Assembly: GCF_024181725.1 (NCBI RefSeq)
Contig: NZ_CP028908.1
Coordinates: forward strand, 5,073,501 to 5,137,500
Origin: Bradyrhizobium sp. WD16
GTDB lineage: Bacteria; Pseudomonadota; Alphaproteobacteria; Rhizobiales; Xanthobacteraceae
Direction: 5' to 3'
Length of the DNA stretch: 64,000 nt
The position numbers and the translations under genes were made by a program. The notes beneath the pieces were generated by a model. The model saw only the letters and a list, made by a program, of their open reading frames with translations, made no database searches and had not been told where the DNA came from. Every line of letters starts with the position of its first letter. Position 1 is the stretch's first letter. Of the stretch, positions 46,656-55,243 are shown one piece after another.

Positions 46656-47612
46656 TCAGCCCTTCGTCGCCGCGAGCGCATCCTTGACCGCGGCGATATC
46701 GCCGGGCGAGCCCATCGCCAGTCCGGTGGCCCCGGCGGCGATGCGCTTGACGAGCCCGGAGAGCACCTTGCCGGCGCCGATCTCGACGAACAGCGTCACG
46801 CCCTGTCCGGCCATGAAGGCGACGCTCTCGCGCCAGCGCACGGTGCCGGTGACCTGCTCGACCAGGCGGCGGCGGATGTCGTCGGGATCGCTGATCGGCG
46901 ACGCCAGCACATTGGCAACCAACGGCACCACCGGCGTCGCGATCGTGACACCGGCGAGCGCTTCGGCCATGGCATCGGCCGCCGGCTGCATCAGCCGGCA
47001 ATGGAACGGCGCGCTCACCGGCAGCAGCATGGCGCGCTTGGCGCCCTTGCCCTTGGCGATCTCCACCGCGCGGTCGACCGCCTCGCGGTGGCCGGAGACG
47101 ACGACCTGCCCGCCGCCATTGTCGTTGGCGGCATCGCACACCTGCCCCTGCGCCGCTTCGGCGGCGACCGCCACCGCAGCCTCGTAGTCGAGGCCGAGCA
47201 GCGCCGCCATGGCGCCGACACCCACCGGCACCGCCTTCTGCATGGCGCGGCCGCGGATGCGCAGGAGTCGCGCGGTATCGGAGATCGACAGCGCGCCGGC
47301 GGCGGCGAGCGCCGAATATTCGCCGAGCGAGTGGCCGGCGACGAAGGCGGCATCGCGCGCCACGACAACGCCGGCTTCGACCTCGAGCACGCGCAGCGCG
47401 GCGAGCGACACCGCCATCAGCGCCGGCTGGGCGTTCTCGGTGAGCTGCAGCGTCTCCGCCGGCCCATCCCACATGGTCGCGGTCAGGCGCTCGCCGAGAG
47501 CGGCATCGACCTCATCGAACACGGCGCGCGCCGCGGCGAAGCCGTCCGCCAGCGCCTTGCCCATGCCTACTGCCTGCGATCCCTGGCCGGGAAACGTGAA
47601 TGCTGCCGTCAT
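46656..47612 (-). CDS. fabD: Malonyl-CoA:ACP transacylase
   Basis: 318 residues. FTFPGQGSQAVGMGKAL (5-21), TENAQPALMAVSLAAL (about 58), catalytic Ser in FVAGHSLGEYSALAAAGAL (Ser near 95), conserved Arg in LLRIRGRAMQKAVPVGVGAMAALLG (about 116), His in VSAPFHCRLM (about 205), and the late EIGAGKVLSGLVKRI. It loads malonyl groups on ACP. Its start lies only 4 bp from a CTAG repeat end (47616), so the repeat fills the promoter/leader position. Confidence 0.97.
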   Translation of the reverse strand: MTAAFTFPGQGSQAVGMGKALADGFAAARAVFDEVDAALGERLTATMWDGPAETLQLTENAQPALMAVSLAALRVLEVEAGVVVARDAAFVAGHSLGEYSALAAAGALSISDTARLLRIRGRAMQKAVPVGVGAMAALLGLDYEAAVAVAAEAAQGQVCDAANDNGGGQVVVSGHREAVDRAVEIAKGKGAKRAMLLPVSAPFHCRLMQPAADAMAEALAGVTIATPVVPLVANVLASPISDPDDIRRRLVEQVTGTVRWRESVAFMAGQGVTLFVEIGAGKVLSGLVKRIAAGATGLAMGSPGDIAAVKDALAATKG

Positions 47613-47615
47613 GCC

Positions 47616-47849
47616 CTAGTGTCCTGTCTCCGAATTACCGCTTCATTTGCCTCACCCTCGCACGATCATTCGGAGACATCAGGACACTAGCAAAATCAAG
47701 AAGCTAGTGCGGCTTATGTCTCGCAATTGCCTACAGGGGCTTGCCGTAAAGGGCATAGGCAATTGCGAGACGCCGCACTAGTACCCTGTCTCCGAAGTTC
47801 GTGGTTCGCCTGCAGCACCCTTCCGACACGAACTTCGGAAAGCGGGTCC
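47616..47849. repeat. Palindromic repeat array A-B-A' upstream of fabD
   Basis: Unit A (47616-47690), 13-nt linker CAAAATCAAGAAG, unit B (47704-47781), then a third A-like unit sharing the CTAG of B (47778 onward: CTAGTACCCTGTCTCCGAAG ... CTTCGGAAAGCGGGT) whose right end has decayed. Beyond it a remnant gene begins. This is the longest A/B array in the window. Confidence 0.9.
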
Positions 47850-47908
47850 CCCTCGCGAAATGCCGCGGGTTAAGACACTGGCGCGGGCGATGCTGTCAAG
47901 TCGGCCGG

Positions 47909-48103
47909 CGCGCCCTCGGTTATCTGCTCGGCGGCGACGCGTTTTCGGCGCAGGAGGCAATGGCGGTCGGGCTCGTCAATGCGGTGGCGCCGCATGACGA
48001 CTTGGAGCGCCGTGCCGAGGACCTCGCCGGGCGCATCATCGCTCATTCGCCGCTGGCGGTGACCGCGGTAATCACGGCGGCGCGGCGCCGCCCCCAGCCT
48101 TAG
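47909..48103 (+). pseudogene. Enoyl-CoA hydratase/isomerase family, C-terminal remnant
   Basis: The frame reads RALGYLLGGDAFSAQEAM, then AVGLVNAVAPHDDLERRAED, then LAGRIIAHSPLAVTAVITAA, matching the crotonase-fold C-terminal part (the A...GLVN.V.P...L...A...A..IA..SP.A pattern). All upstream parts, including the oxyanion-hole residues, are missing; the sequence before it is repeat array. No start codon in context. The final codons overlap the convergent desaturase stop. Dead gene. Confidence 0.8.
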
Positions 48104-49125
48104 AAGCCGGACGCGGCCTGGTCGCTGGACATCGCCACGCCCTCGCGGGAGCGGCGGACATTGCTGACCAGCTGCCCCGGCCGGTCCTCGGACGCCGGCC
48201 TTGCCGTCGCCAGCCGCAGCACCGCCAGGTAGCTCGACTGCACCTCCATGCGCGCGGCGTAAGGCCCGCGCGACAGGATCGCGTGCACCTTGGGCAGGTT
48301 GTAGCAAGGCACGTAGAACAGGAGATGATGCTCGAGGTGGTAGTTGACGTAGTACGGCGCGATGAACGCCCGCGCCAGCAAGCCCGCGCGCGTGGTGCGC
48401 GTGTTGCGCAGCGGATCGTTGCTGTCGGGCACCACCGCGTGCTCGGCGATGTTGCGGATGCGGGTGATCACCATCATCCAGGTCAGGAGCGGCACCAGCC
48501 AGAGCAGCGGATAGGCCCACCACACCCCGGCGAGCGCGAGCAAGGCAAACAGGCCTGCGTTGACCGCGATCTGCCGGCCGAGCGCTTCGGCCGCACGGCG
48601 CAGCCGCTGCCGGAGCGGCCAGACTGAATCGCCCAGCGCGTTGAGCAGCTGCGCCTTGCGCAGTTGGAAGCCAGTCTGGCCAGTGATGTCGCGAATGAAT
48701 TTGCGCCGATAGCTCGCCCTGGTGATCGGGAAAGGCGCCGACAGGACGAGGTCGGGATCGTCTTCCTGCTGGGTCCGCGCATGATGCTGCAGGTGATAGC
48801 GGCGATAGGCCCGCGTCTCGGCGAAGATCGGACAGGCGCAGAACCATTGGCTCAGCAGCATATTCAATCGTTCGGACGCGGCGAGGCTGCCATGGGCGCC
48901 ATCGTGCATCAGGATGGCGAGGCCGAGCTGGCGTGAGCCGATCAGGGCGACCGCGACGAGGTAGGTCACCGGATTGGGAAAGACCGCGACGAGGGCCATG
49001 GCAGCGCCGATCACCGCCCAGGCATGGGCCACCAGCGCGATGCCTTGCCAGTCCGAACGGCACCGCACCTCGACGAGTTCGGCCTCGGTCATCAGGTCGC
49101 GCGCCTTCAGGCGAAGTGCTGTCAT
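48100..49125 (-). CDS. Membrane fatty acid desaturase
   Basis: 341 residues with the three His boxes of the membrane di-iron desaturase superfamily: HDGAH (74-78), HLQHH (about 110-114) and HLEHH (about 243-247). Hydrophobic segments lie at about 30-65 and 180-215 (FALLALAGVWWAYPLLWLVPLL). It inserts a double bond (or hydroxylates) in lipid acyl chains; the substrate and position are unknown. Its ATG overlaps the stop of the TetR gene (ATGA), so it is co-transcribed with that regulator. Confidence 0.9.
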   Translation of the reverse strand: MTALRLKARDLMTEAELVEVRCRSDWQGIALVAHAWAVIGAAMALVAVFPNPVTYLVAVALIGSRQLGLAILMHDGAHGSLAASERLNMLLSQWFCACPIFAETRAYRRYHLQHHARTQQEDDPDLVLSAPFPITRASYRRKFIRDITGQTGFQLRKAQLLNALGDSVWPLRQRLRRAAEALGRQIAVNAGLFALLALAGVWWAYPLLWLVPLLTWMMVITRIRNIAEHAVVPDSNDPLRNTRTTRAGLLARAFIAPYYVNYHLEHHLLFYVPCYNLPKVHAILSRGPYAARMEVQSSYLAVLRLATARPASEDRPGQLVSNVRRSREGVAMSSDQAASGF

Positions 49126-49805
49126 GGCGTCTTCTCCGCGGCAGTCGTTTCGCTTTTGTCGTTGTCGCTGTCGTCGGCCACGAGGCGCAGCGGCGCATCA
49201 GCCTCGGCCTCCAGCAGGTGCAGCATGTCCGCCACCATCACCTCGGCGGAGCGGCCGACGGCCTGCCCCTCGATGGTGACACCGATGGCGATCGTCCAGA
49301 ATCGCCGGGCGGTCAGCGCCGGATCGCGCCGCGAGCGCCAGCCGCGCCGCGCCATTTCGCCGGCATAGGCGCGCAGGCCCTCCTGGTGCAGCCGCTGCAC
49401 CGTACGCTCGATCAGCGACGCGAGTTCAGGACGCCGCCGCGCCAGCGTCATCGCCTCGATGAAGAAGCCGATGGCGTCGGCATGGATCACCCGTTCGACG
49501 AGCGCGCGGGTATAGGCCTCCGGCGTCGCGGCGCCGCTGGCCGCCTCTTCGGCGCCGCGGGCAAGATACAGCACGTCGCGGCAGGCAGCCTCGACGAACA
49601 GGGCCTCCTTGGCGTGGAAGTAATAGGTGATCTGGCTGGGAAAGGCGTCCGCCGCGGCGGCGATGTCGGCGATGGAGACGTCCGCCAGGCCCCGCTCCTT
49701 GAACAGCCGGCTGGCGGCGTTCAGGAGCTTGGAGCGGGTGCGTTGGCCGGCGCTGCGCGTGGCGCGCACGGCGTGCTTGGGCGCGACTGCGCCGGTTCCG
49801 GACAT
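49122..49805 (-). CDS. TetR-family transcriptional regulator of the desaturase
   Basis: 227 residues from ATG 49805, chosen because GGGGAG lies 5 nt upstream; the frame extends to 49844 but overlaps the likely operator. N-terminal HTH: RTRSKLLNAASRLFKERGLA and VSIADIAAAADAFPSQITYYFHAKEALF (about 23-70), with YYFHAKE replacing the usual YYHF. The C-terminal ligand domain is unlike named subfamilies. The tail is acidic (DDSDNDKSETTAAEK). Translationally coupled to the desaturase, it probably represses both and senses a fatty acid or acyl-CoA (inference). Confidence 0.88.
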   Translation of the reverse strand: MSGTGAVAPKHAVRATRSAGQRTRSKLLNAASRLFKERGLADVSIADIAAAADAFPSQITYYFHAKEALFVEAACRDVLYLARGAEEAASGAATPEAYTRALVERVIHADAIGFFIEAMTLARRRPELASLIERTVQRLHQEGLRAYAGEMARRGWRSRRDPALTARRFWTIAIGVTIEGQAVGRSAEVMVADMLHLLEAEADAPLRLVADDSDNDKSETTAAEKTP

Positions 49806-49825
49806 TTCACTCCCCTGAATTGATG

Positions 49826-49848
49826 TTGTTTGTATGTTAGACAAACAA
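49826..49848. promoter_or_regulatory. Inverted repeat, candidate operator of the TetR-desaturase operon
   Basis: TTGTTTGT-ATGTTAG-ACAAACAA, perfect 8-bp arms with a 7-bp centre, starting 20 bp upstream of the TetR start codon. Size and place fit a TetR dimer site giving autoregulation. Confidence 0.7.
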
Positions 49849-49948
49849 ATCCGTCAAGATGGTCATGGATACGCCGACCAGGCTATGTTCGCACCCGGAA
49901 CCGCCCTCCCCATTCGCCCCCGGCGGGGCCATTCCGGGCCGTTTCGCC

Positions 49949-49976
49949 TTGCCAAGAGCGAATTATCCCTTATAAG
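49949..49976 (+). promoter_or_regulatory. Sigma70-type promoter for the rpsF operon
   Basis: TTGCCA (49949-49954), 16-nt spacer, TATAAG (49971-49976), about 195 bp before rpsF. The only clear A/T-rich -10 in this gap and correctly oriented. The long leader could carry autoregulation by S6:S18, but I did not identify the known motif. Confidence 0.55.
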
Positions 49977-50172
49977 CAGCGCCATTCGTGAGCTTCCGGC
50001 CGGGAGCTGAACGGACGATCTCAGCAATCCCACTTCACCGGATTGATGCGACAGGATCGGCACCACCGATCCGGCGTCCCGTGTTCCCGCCTTCTGAGCA
50101 GTCGAGCCTTTCCCGAAGGGCTCGAAGGGCTTGCCGCCGGCAGCATCGCGACCAACTCAGGAAAGGACGGCC

Positions 50173-50613
50173 ATGCCTCTTTACGAGCATGTATTTCTTG
50201 CGCGCCAGGATGCCAGCGCGCAGCAGGTCGAAGAACTCACCGCCCAGCTTACCGGCGTGATCGAAGGTCTCGGCGGCAAGATCACCAAGACCGAGGCGTG
50301 GGGCGTGCGCTCGCTCACCTACCGCATCAACAAGAACCGCAAGGCGCATTTCGTCATGCTCAACATCGACGGCCCAGCCGCGGTGGTGGCGGAGGTCGAG
50401 CGCCAGGAGCGGATCAACGAAGACATCATCCGCTATCTGACGGTGCGCGTCGACGAGCTCGAGGAAGGCCCCTCGGCGATGATGCGCAAGTCCGAGCGCG
50501 ACCGTGACCGTGACGACCGCGGTGGTTTCCGTGGCGAACGCGAAGGCGGCTTCCGTGGCGACCGCGGTCCGCGTCGCCCCCGTGAAGAAGCCCCTGCCGA
50601 GACCGAGGAGTAA
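50173..50613 (+). CDS. rpsF: 30S ribosomal protein S6
   Basis: 146 residues from ATG 50173 ([15 protein letters not shown]), GGAAAGGAC upstream. Core S6 fold residues 1-95 ([35 protein letters not shown]). The C-terminal tail (about 103-146) is charged and Arg/Gly-rich ([20 protein letters not shown]), longer than in E. coli but usual in this order. Binds S18 and 16S rRNA in the platform. First gene of rpsF-rpsR-DUF2232-rplI. Confidence 0.98.
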   Translation: MPLYEHVFLARQDASAQQVEELTAQLTGVIEGLGGKITKTEAWGVRSLTYRINKNRKAHFVMLNIDGPAAVVAEVERQERINEDIIRYLTVRVDELEEGPSAMMRKSERDRDRDDRGGFRGEREGGFRGDRGPRRPREEAPAETEE

Positions 50614-50618
50614 GAAAC

Positions 50619-50858
50619 ATGGCCGAAGCTGGTGCTCGCCGTCCGTTCTTTCGCCGCCGCAAGTCCTGCCCGTTCACGGGCGAGAATGCGCCGAAGATCG
50701 ACTACAAGGATTCCAAGCTGCTGATGCGCTACGTGTCCGAGCGCGGCAAGATCGTGCCGAGCCGGATCACCGCCGTGTCCGCCAAGAAGCAGCGTGAACT
50801 CGCCCGCGCCATCAAGCGCGCGCGGTTCCTGGGCCTGCTGCCCTACGTGATCCGCTAA
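50619..50858 (+). CDS. rpsR: 30S ribosomal protein S18
   Basis: 79 residues. [25 protein letters not shown] and [20 protein letters not shown] with [13 protein letters not shown] at the end are S18 hallmarks. Lies 5 bp after rpsF. The CPF Cys is kept; homologues with CxxC-type zinc sites differ. Binds S6 in the 30S platform. Confidence 0.99.
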   Translation: MAEAGARRPFFRRRKSCPFTGENAPKIDYKDSKLLMRYVSERGKIVPSRITAVSAKKQRELARAIKRARFLGLLPYVIR

Positions 50859-51048
50859 GCCTTCCCGATGCCATCAGCGGTGCCGGCCTCGCCGGCGCCG
50901 CTGGTCGCACGGATCTGATCGCAACACCAAAGATCGCAGCGCCGTCGCCATCGGCGACGGCGAACACAGCAAGGCTCCGGGGTCACGCCCGCGGCCGATG
51001 GTTGGGGCAAACGACGCCTCTAACCGCTCGAAGGGAGCGGGACAGCTG

Positions 51049-52005
51049 ATGATGATGCAGATTCTCATTGCGCTCGCCGCCGGCGCCGCTTCGGCGCTGA
51101 TGTTCGTGTCCATCATTTCGGGCGCGATGGTCTCGCTCGTTTTGTTCTATCTCGCCCCGTTGCCGCTGATGGTCGCAGCGCTCGGCTGGGGCACCGCCAG
51201 CGCGCTGGTCGGCGGCCTGCTCGGCAGCGTCGCCATCGGCACCATTCTCGGCCTGCCCTATATGGCGGCCTTCGGCCTGACCATTGCCCTGCCCGCCTTC
51301 TGGCTCGGCCATCTCGCGCTGCTCGCCAAGCCGGTCGAGACCGCGCCATCCGCCCAGCCCGTGCTGGAATGGTATCCGACCGGCCGCATCCTGGCCTGGA
51401 TCGCCGGCTTCGCCGCGCTGACCACCATCGTCGCCCTGCTCTCGCTCGGCACCGACGCGACCGCGATCACCGAAATGCTCAAGCGCGCCCTGACGCGCAT
51501 GTTCGGCATGCGCGACGCCGGCTCGAGCGATGCGGCCAGCACCGACCAGCTCGTCACCGTGCTCGCCGCGATCGCGCCGTCGGCCGCGACCATGGTGGCG
51601 ATGCTCACGCTGGCGGTGAATCTGTGGCTCGCCGGCCGCATCACCCGGACTTCCGGACGGCTGGCGCGGCCCTGGCCGCAACTCGACCTCACCGAACTGC
51701 CGCCGATGACCCTCGCCGCCCTTGCCCTCGTGCTGGCGCTGGCCTTCACCGGCGGGCTGACGGCGCTGATCTCGCAGATCATCGTGGCGGCCCTCGTCAT
51801 GGCCTATGCGCTCAGCGGTTTCGCGGTGCTGCACATGCTGACCCAGGGCGCGCAGCTGCGCGGCCTGTGGCTGAGCAGCAGCTATGCCGCCGTCCTGATC
51901 TTCGGCTGGCCCCTGCTGATGATGACAGCGCTCGGGCTCGTCGATGCCGCGTTCGGCCTGCGCCGCCGCAAGCTGGCGCGGCCCGGCCGGTCACCATCCC
52001 AGTAA
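51049..52005 (+). CDS. DUF2232 membrane protein
   Basis: 318 residues from ATG 51049 (MMMQILIALAAGAASALMF); three ATG codons in a row make the start uncertain by two codons, and an upstream start at 50998 would add 17 hydrophilic residues. Eight or so hydrophobic segments (FVSIISGAMVSLVLFYLAPLPLMVAALGW; ILAWIAGFAALTTIVALLSL; LAALALVLALAFTGGLTALI; AVLIFGWPLLMMTALGLVDAAFGL). The position between rpsR and rplI is conserved in alphaproteobacteria. The family has substrate-binding subunit (S-component)-like or transporter folds; function unknown. Confidence 0.85.
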   Translation: MMMQILIALAAGAASALMFVSIISGAMVSLVLFYLAPLPLMVAALGWGTASALVGGLLGSVAIGTILGLPYMAAFGLTIALPAFWLGHLALLAKPVETAPSAQPVLEWYPTGRILAWIAGFAALTTIVALLSLGTDATAITEMLKRALTRMFGMRDAGSSDAASTDQLVTVLAAIAPSAATMVAMLTLAVNLWLAGRITRTSGRLARPWPQLDLTELPPMTLAALALVLALAFTGGLTALISQIIVAALVMAYALSGFAVLHMLTQGAQLRGLWLSSSYAAVLIFGWPLLMMTALGLVDAAFGLRRRKLARPGRSPSQ

Positions 52006-52047
52006 TTTCCAACCCGCAACCTGATCGAACATCGAAGGAGATCAACC

Positions 52048-52635
52048 ATGGAAGTCATTCTTCTCGAGCGCGTCGCCAAGCTCGGCCAGATGGGCGAGGT
52101 CGTCCGCGTCAAGGACGGCTTTGCCCGCAATTTCCTGCTGCCGCGCGGCAAGGCGCTGCGCGCCACCAAGGACAACCGCGAGAAGTTCGAGGGCATGAAG
52201 GCCGACCTCGAAGCCCGCAACCTCGAGGCCAAGGGCGAAGCCACCAAGGTCGCCGAGAAGATCGACGGCAAGAATGTCATCGTGCTGCGTCAGGCCTCTG
52301 AAACCGGCCAGCTGTTCGGCTCGGTCTCGGTCCGCGACATCATCGCCGCCTTCGCCGCGGAGGGCGTCAACATCAACCGCTCGCAGGTCCTGCTCGACGC
52401 GCCGATCAAGGTCATCGGCCAGCACAAGGTGTCGGTCGCCGTGCATCCCGAGGTCGAGGTCACGGTCAGCGTCACCGTCGCCCGCAGCGCCGACGAGGCC
52501 GACCGCATCAACCGCGGCGAGGACGTCAACAGCCGCAAGGAAGACCAGGACGCCACCGCCGAGGCGCTGGCCGCCGCCGGCGAGTTCTTCGATCCGGAAG
52601 CCGCCGAGGAAGAGCCGGCCGCCGGCGCCCAGTAA
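52048..52635 (+). CDS. rplI: 50S ribosomal protein L9
   Basis: 195 residues. N-domain [37 protein letters not shown] is the L9 signature, then the long connecting helix (about 41-75) and C-domain [14 protein letters not shown] to [17 protein letters not shown] 45-residue acidic extension ([16 protein letters not shown]...EEEPAAG) exceeds the E. coli length and is common in relatives. GAAGGAGA precedes the ATG. Followed by a strong terminator. Confidence 0.98.
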   Translation: MEVILLERVAKLGQMGEVVRVKDGFARNFLLPRGKALRATKDNREKFEGMKADLEARNLEAKGEATKVAEKIDGKNVIVLRQASETGQLFGSVSVRDIIAAFAAEGVNINRSQVLLDAPIKVIGQHKVSVAVHPEVEVTVSVTVARSADEADRINRGEDVNSRKEDQDATAEALAAAGEFFDPEAAEEEPAAGAQ

Positions 52636-52652
52636 GCCTCGCGCTCCAACGC

Positions 52653-52682
52653 AAAAGCCCGGCCATCAGGCCGGGCTTTTTT
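52653..52682. terminator. Intrinsic terminator after rplI
   Basis: AAAAGCCCGGCC-ATCA-GGCCGGGCTTTTTT is a perfect 8-9 bp stem with A and T tracts on the two sides, so it can work for rplI and for the convergent cytochrome-like gene. Confidence 0.92.
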
Positions 52683-52744
52683 GTGCCTATCTGCTGTCGC
52701 AGAGGTCGTCGCTATCGGCCGCGCCGCGCGCGGTGCCCTCGCCT

Positions 52745-53566
52745 TTACTGGTTGGACGCCGGCGAAGCGGCCGGACTGGCCGTTTCCTTGGCCGCCTCGG
52801 CAGCGGCGGGTTTCTCGACGCTCTTTTCGGCGGGCTTCTCGCCTGCGGGAGCCGGCGGCACTTTGGCGTCACCGGCGTCGGGCTTGATGTCGGCCGCCGT
52901 CGGCGGCGGCAGGTTGACCGGCTCCGGCACCGGCACTGCGGCGTCGATGGCGCGCTGCGAGGCCGCCGGGGTCTCCGGCTTGGTTTCCTGCTTTGCGGCG
53001 GCGGCCGCATCCCCCTTGGGCGCCTCGGCGGCAGGTTTGGCGGCATCGGGCCTGATCGCCGCGTCCGGCGTCGTCGGCTCGCCCTTCCGGCGTTTGCCGA
53101 GCCTGGTCTTGCCCTTGGCCCGGGTGGGCGCTTCGCCTTCGGCGGCCGGCATCTCGCCGCGTGGCCTGCGTTCGACACGCTCCTTGTCGCCGCCAGGCCC
53201 GGATTCGGCCGCAGGCGTCCCGATCGGAGCATCGGACCGCAGATTGGCCGCGCCCTCACGGCGGCCGTGGCGGCCAGCCGCCCGAGGCTCGGCTGCCGCG
53301 CCGCCGCCGCCGCCGGCCAGGAGATAGGCGCTCAGCATCTGCGCCATCTCGCCTCCGGTCGTGTAATGCTGCCGCAGGAAACCGGGCAGCGACTGCGGCG
53401 GCACCGTTTTCAGAAGCCCGCGCGAGCTCTTGTGACAGGCGCTGCAATTACCGTTGAAGATTTGAATGGGGCTTTTGCCCGCATCCAGGTTCTGGGCCCA
53501 AACGGGCGTCCCCACCACGCAGCCGATCACGGCAGCCGCCGCTAAACTGAGCGCTCGGCTCAACAT
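52745..53566 (-). CDS. Exported cytochrome c-like protein with long low-complexity tail
   Basis: 273 residues. Signal peptide to VWAQN (about 25). One heme c motif CSACH (41-45) in FNGNCSACHKSSRGLLKT; a Met within GGEMAQMLSAYLLAGG (about 72-87) could be the second ligand. From about 88 to the end the protein is Pro/Ala/Lys/Glu-rich without fold signatures (KPAAEAPKGDAAAAAKQETK; GEKPAEKSVEKPAAAEAAKE). A minimal class I cytochrome domain joined to a disordered tail, likely periplasmic electron carrier or scaffold. The C-terminal tail is probably lineage-specific. Confidence 0.8.
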   Translation of the reverse strand: MLSRALSLAAAAVIGCVVGTPVWAQNLDAGKSPIQIFNGNCSACHKSSRGLLKTVPPQSLPGFLRQHYTTGGEMAQMLSAYLLAGGGGGAAAEPRAAGRHGRREGAANLRSDAPIGTPAAESGPGGDKERVERRPRGEMPAAEGEAPTRAKGKTRLGKRRKGEPTTPDAAIRPDAAKPAAEAPKGDAAAAAKQETKPETPAASQRAIDAAVPVPEPVNLPPPTAADIKPDAGDAKVPPAPAGEKPAEKSVEKPAAAEAAKETASPAASPASNQ

Positions 53567-53820
53567 TTACGTCCTCCAGACCCGTCAGCTTCCACATTGC
53601 GGGCGACAGGTTTAGCGGAATCTCCGGCGAAGGGAAGCACCGTTCCCGCCCCCGAACGCGCCGTTCTGGCCGCCCTGCTCGAGACGCATTGGCGCCCTTG
53701 CGAGAGCCATGCTTAAGTACATACCTACTAGGAACCGGGTCCTGACCGAAAGGGTTGAATTAGGCGCAATTTGCGTAGCCGAATTCCTCCAGTTCGCGCT
53801 GCGCCAATTCGGGTGGCGAC

Positions 53821-55071
53821 ATGTCGGGCTTGTTGGGTCATTTCCTTCAGCGTTTCGTCCGGCGCGGTATTCTCACGGTCACGACGGCCGAGGGCGAGAC
53901 GAACACCTATGGCGACGGCACCGGACGGCCGGTCGCGATCCGTCTCACCTCGCGCCAGGCCGAGCGACGACTGCTGCTCGATCCCGAACTCGCCCTCGGC
54001 GAGATCTATATGGACGGCGGCATGATCGTCGAGCAGGGCTCGATCGCCGACCTCCTGGCCGTTTCCCTCGACCAGCCGCAGATGTCGCCGCAATGGGGCA
54101 GGCTGCAGCGCTCGGTACGCTACCTCTTCCGGCACGCCCAGCAGTTCAACGTCCGCGGCCGGGCGCGGCGCAACGTCGCGCACCATTACGACCTCGACAG
54201 CCGGCTTTACTCCCTCTTCCTCGATGCCGACCGGCAATACAGCTGCGCCTATTACGAACATCCCGAAGCATCGCTCGATGACGCCCAGCTCGCCAAGAAG
54301 CGGCACATTGCCGCCAAGCTGCTGGTGGGACGCGGCCATCGCGTCCTCGACATCGGCTGCGGCTGGGGCGGCCTCGGCCTCTATCTCGCCGAAACCGCCG
54401 GCGCGAACGTCACCGGGGTTACCTTGTCGGCTGAACAGCACGCCGTCGCCATCACCCGGGCCGCCGAGAAGCACCTGTCCAGATCTGCAAATTTCCTGCT
54501 GCAGGACTACCGCGACGTGCCCGGCACCTTCGACCGCATCGTCTCGGTCGGCATGTTCGAGCATGTCGGCGTCGATTATTACGACAGCTACTTCCAGCGC
54601 TGCGCCGAGCTGCTGAGCGAGGATGGCGTGATGCTGCTGCATTCCATCGGCCGCTCCGAAGGGCCGGGCATCACCAATCCCTGGATCGCCAAATACATCT
54701 TTCCCGGCGGCTACATCCCCGCCTTGTCGGAAGTGCTGCCGGCGATCGAGCGGGCCGGCCTGCTCGTCACCGACGTCGAGATCCTGCGGCTGCATTACGC
54801 CGAGACCCTCAAGGCCTGGCGCGAACGCTTCCTCGCCCGACGGGAGGAAGCCGAACAGCTCTACGATGCGCGCTTCGTGCGGATGTGGGAATTCTACCTG
54901 GCGGCGTCGGAAATGTCGTTCCGCAAGCAGAACATGATGAATTTCCAGATCCAGCTCGCCAAACGCCAGGGAATCGTGCCGATAACGCGCGACTACATCC
55001 CGCGCGAGGAGGCCCGCCTGCGCAACGCCGAAGGCCAGCACAGCCCCAAGCTCCAGCTCGCCGGCGAATAG
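53821..55071 (+). CDS. cfa: Cyclopropane-fatty-acyl-phospholipid synthase
   Basis: 416 residues. N-terminal lipid-binding region (ALGEIYMDGGMIVEQG, 60-75). SAM motif RVLDIGCGWGGLGLYLAE (about 175-192), TGVTLSAEQH, the FDRIVSVGMFEHVGVDYYDSYF region, and the bicarbonate-site residues around ITNPWIAKYIFPGGYIP. MWEFYLAASEMSFRKQNMMNFQIQLAK is the conserved C-terminal block. It methylenates cis double bonds of membrane phospholipid chains using SAM. Plus strand between a cytochrome-like gene and dnaB; the start is the conserved one with only weak ribosome site. Confidence 0.94.
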   Translation: MSGLLGHFLQRFVRRGILTVTTAEGETNTYGDGTGRPVAIRLTSRQAERRLLLDPELALGEIYMDGGMIVEQGSIADLLAVSLDQPQMSPQWGRLQRSVRYLFRHAQQFNVRGRARRNVAHHYDLDSRLYSLFLDADRQYSCAYYEHPEASLDDAQLAKKRHIAAKLLVGRGHRVLDIGCGWGGLGLYLAETAGANVTGVTLSAEQHAVAITRAAEKHLSRSANFLLQDYRDVPGTFDRIVSVGMFEHVGVDYYDSYFQRCAELLSEDGVMLLHSIGRSEGPGITNPWIAKYIFPGGYIPALSEVLPAIERAGLLVTDVEILRLHYAETLKAWRERFLARREEAEQLYDARFVRMWEFYLAASEMSFRKQNMMNFQIQLAKRQGIVPITRDYIPREEARLRNAEGQHSPKLQLAGE

Positions 55072-55243
55072 GCCTGCGCCAGATGACACGGTCAAGCGCC
55101 GCGACGCGGCGGATCGACGTTATCCGCCATTTCCAGAGCGGCGTCATGGTGGTGCATAAGCACGCGGTTCCACCTTTCGCCGGCCGCACAGCAGGTGCTT
55201 TATACGCCCCCCATTCCGTTGAATTTGAAGTTATTGTCGCGCC

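Noticed and set aside
7404-47849. Possible CRISPR array
   Set aside because: Units are palindromic, 75-80 bp, in groups of one to three, with 13-nt linkers that are themselves repeated; no unique spacers and no cas genes.
47801-47908. Start of an intact enoyl-CoA hydratase gene at 47801
   Set aside because: The first 36 codons are translated repeat sequence; homology to the family begins only near 47909.
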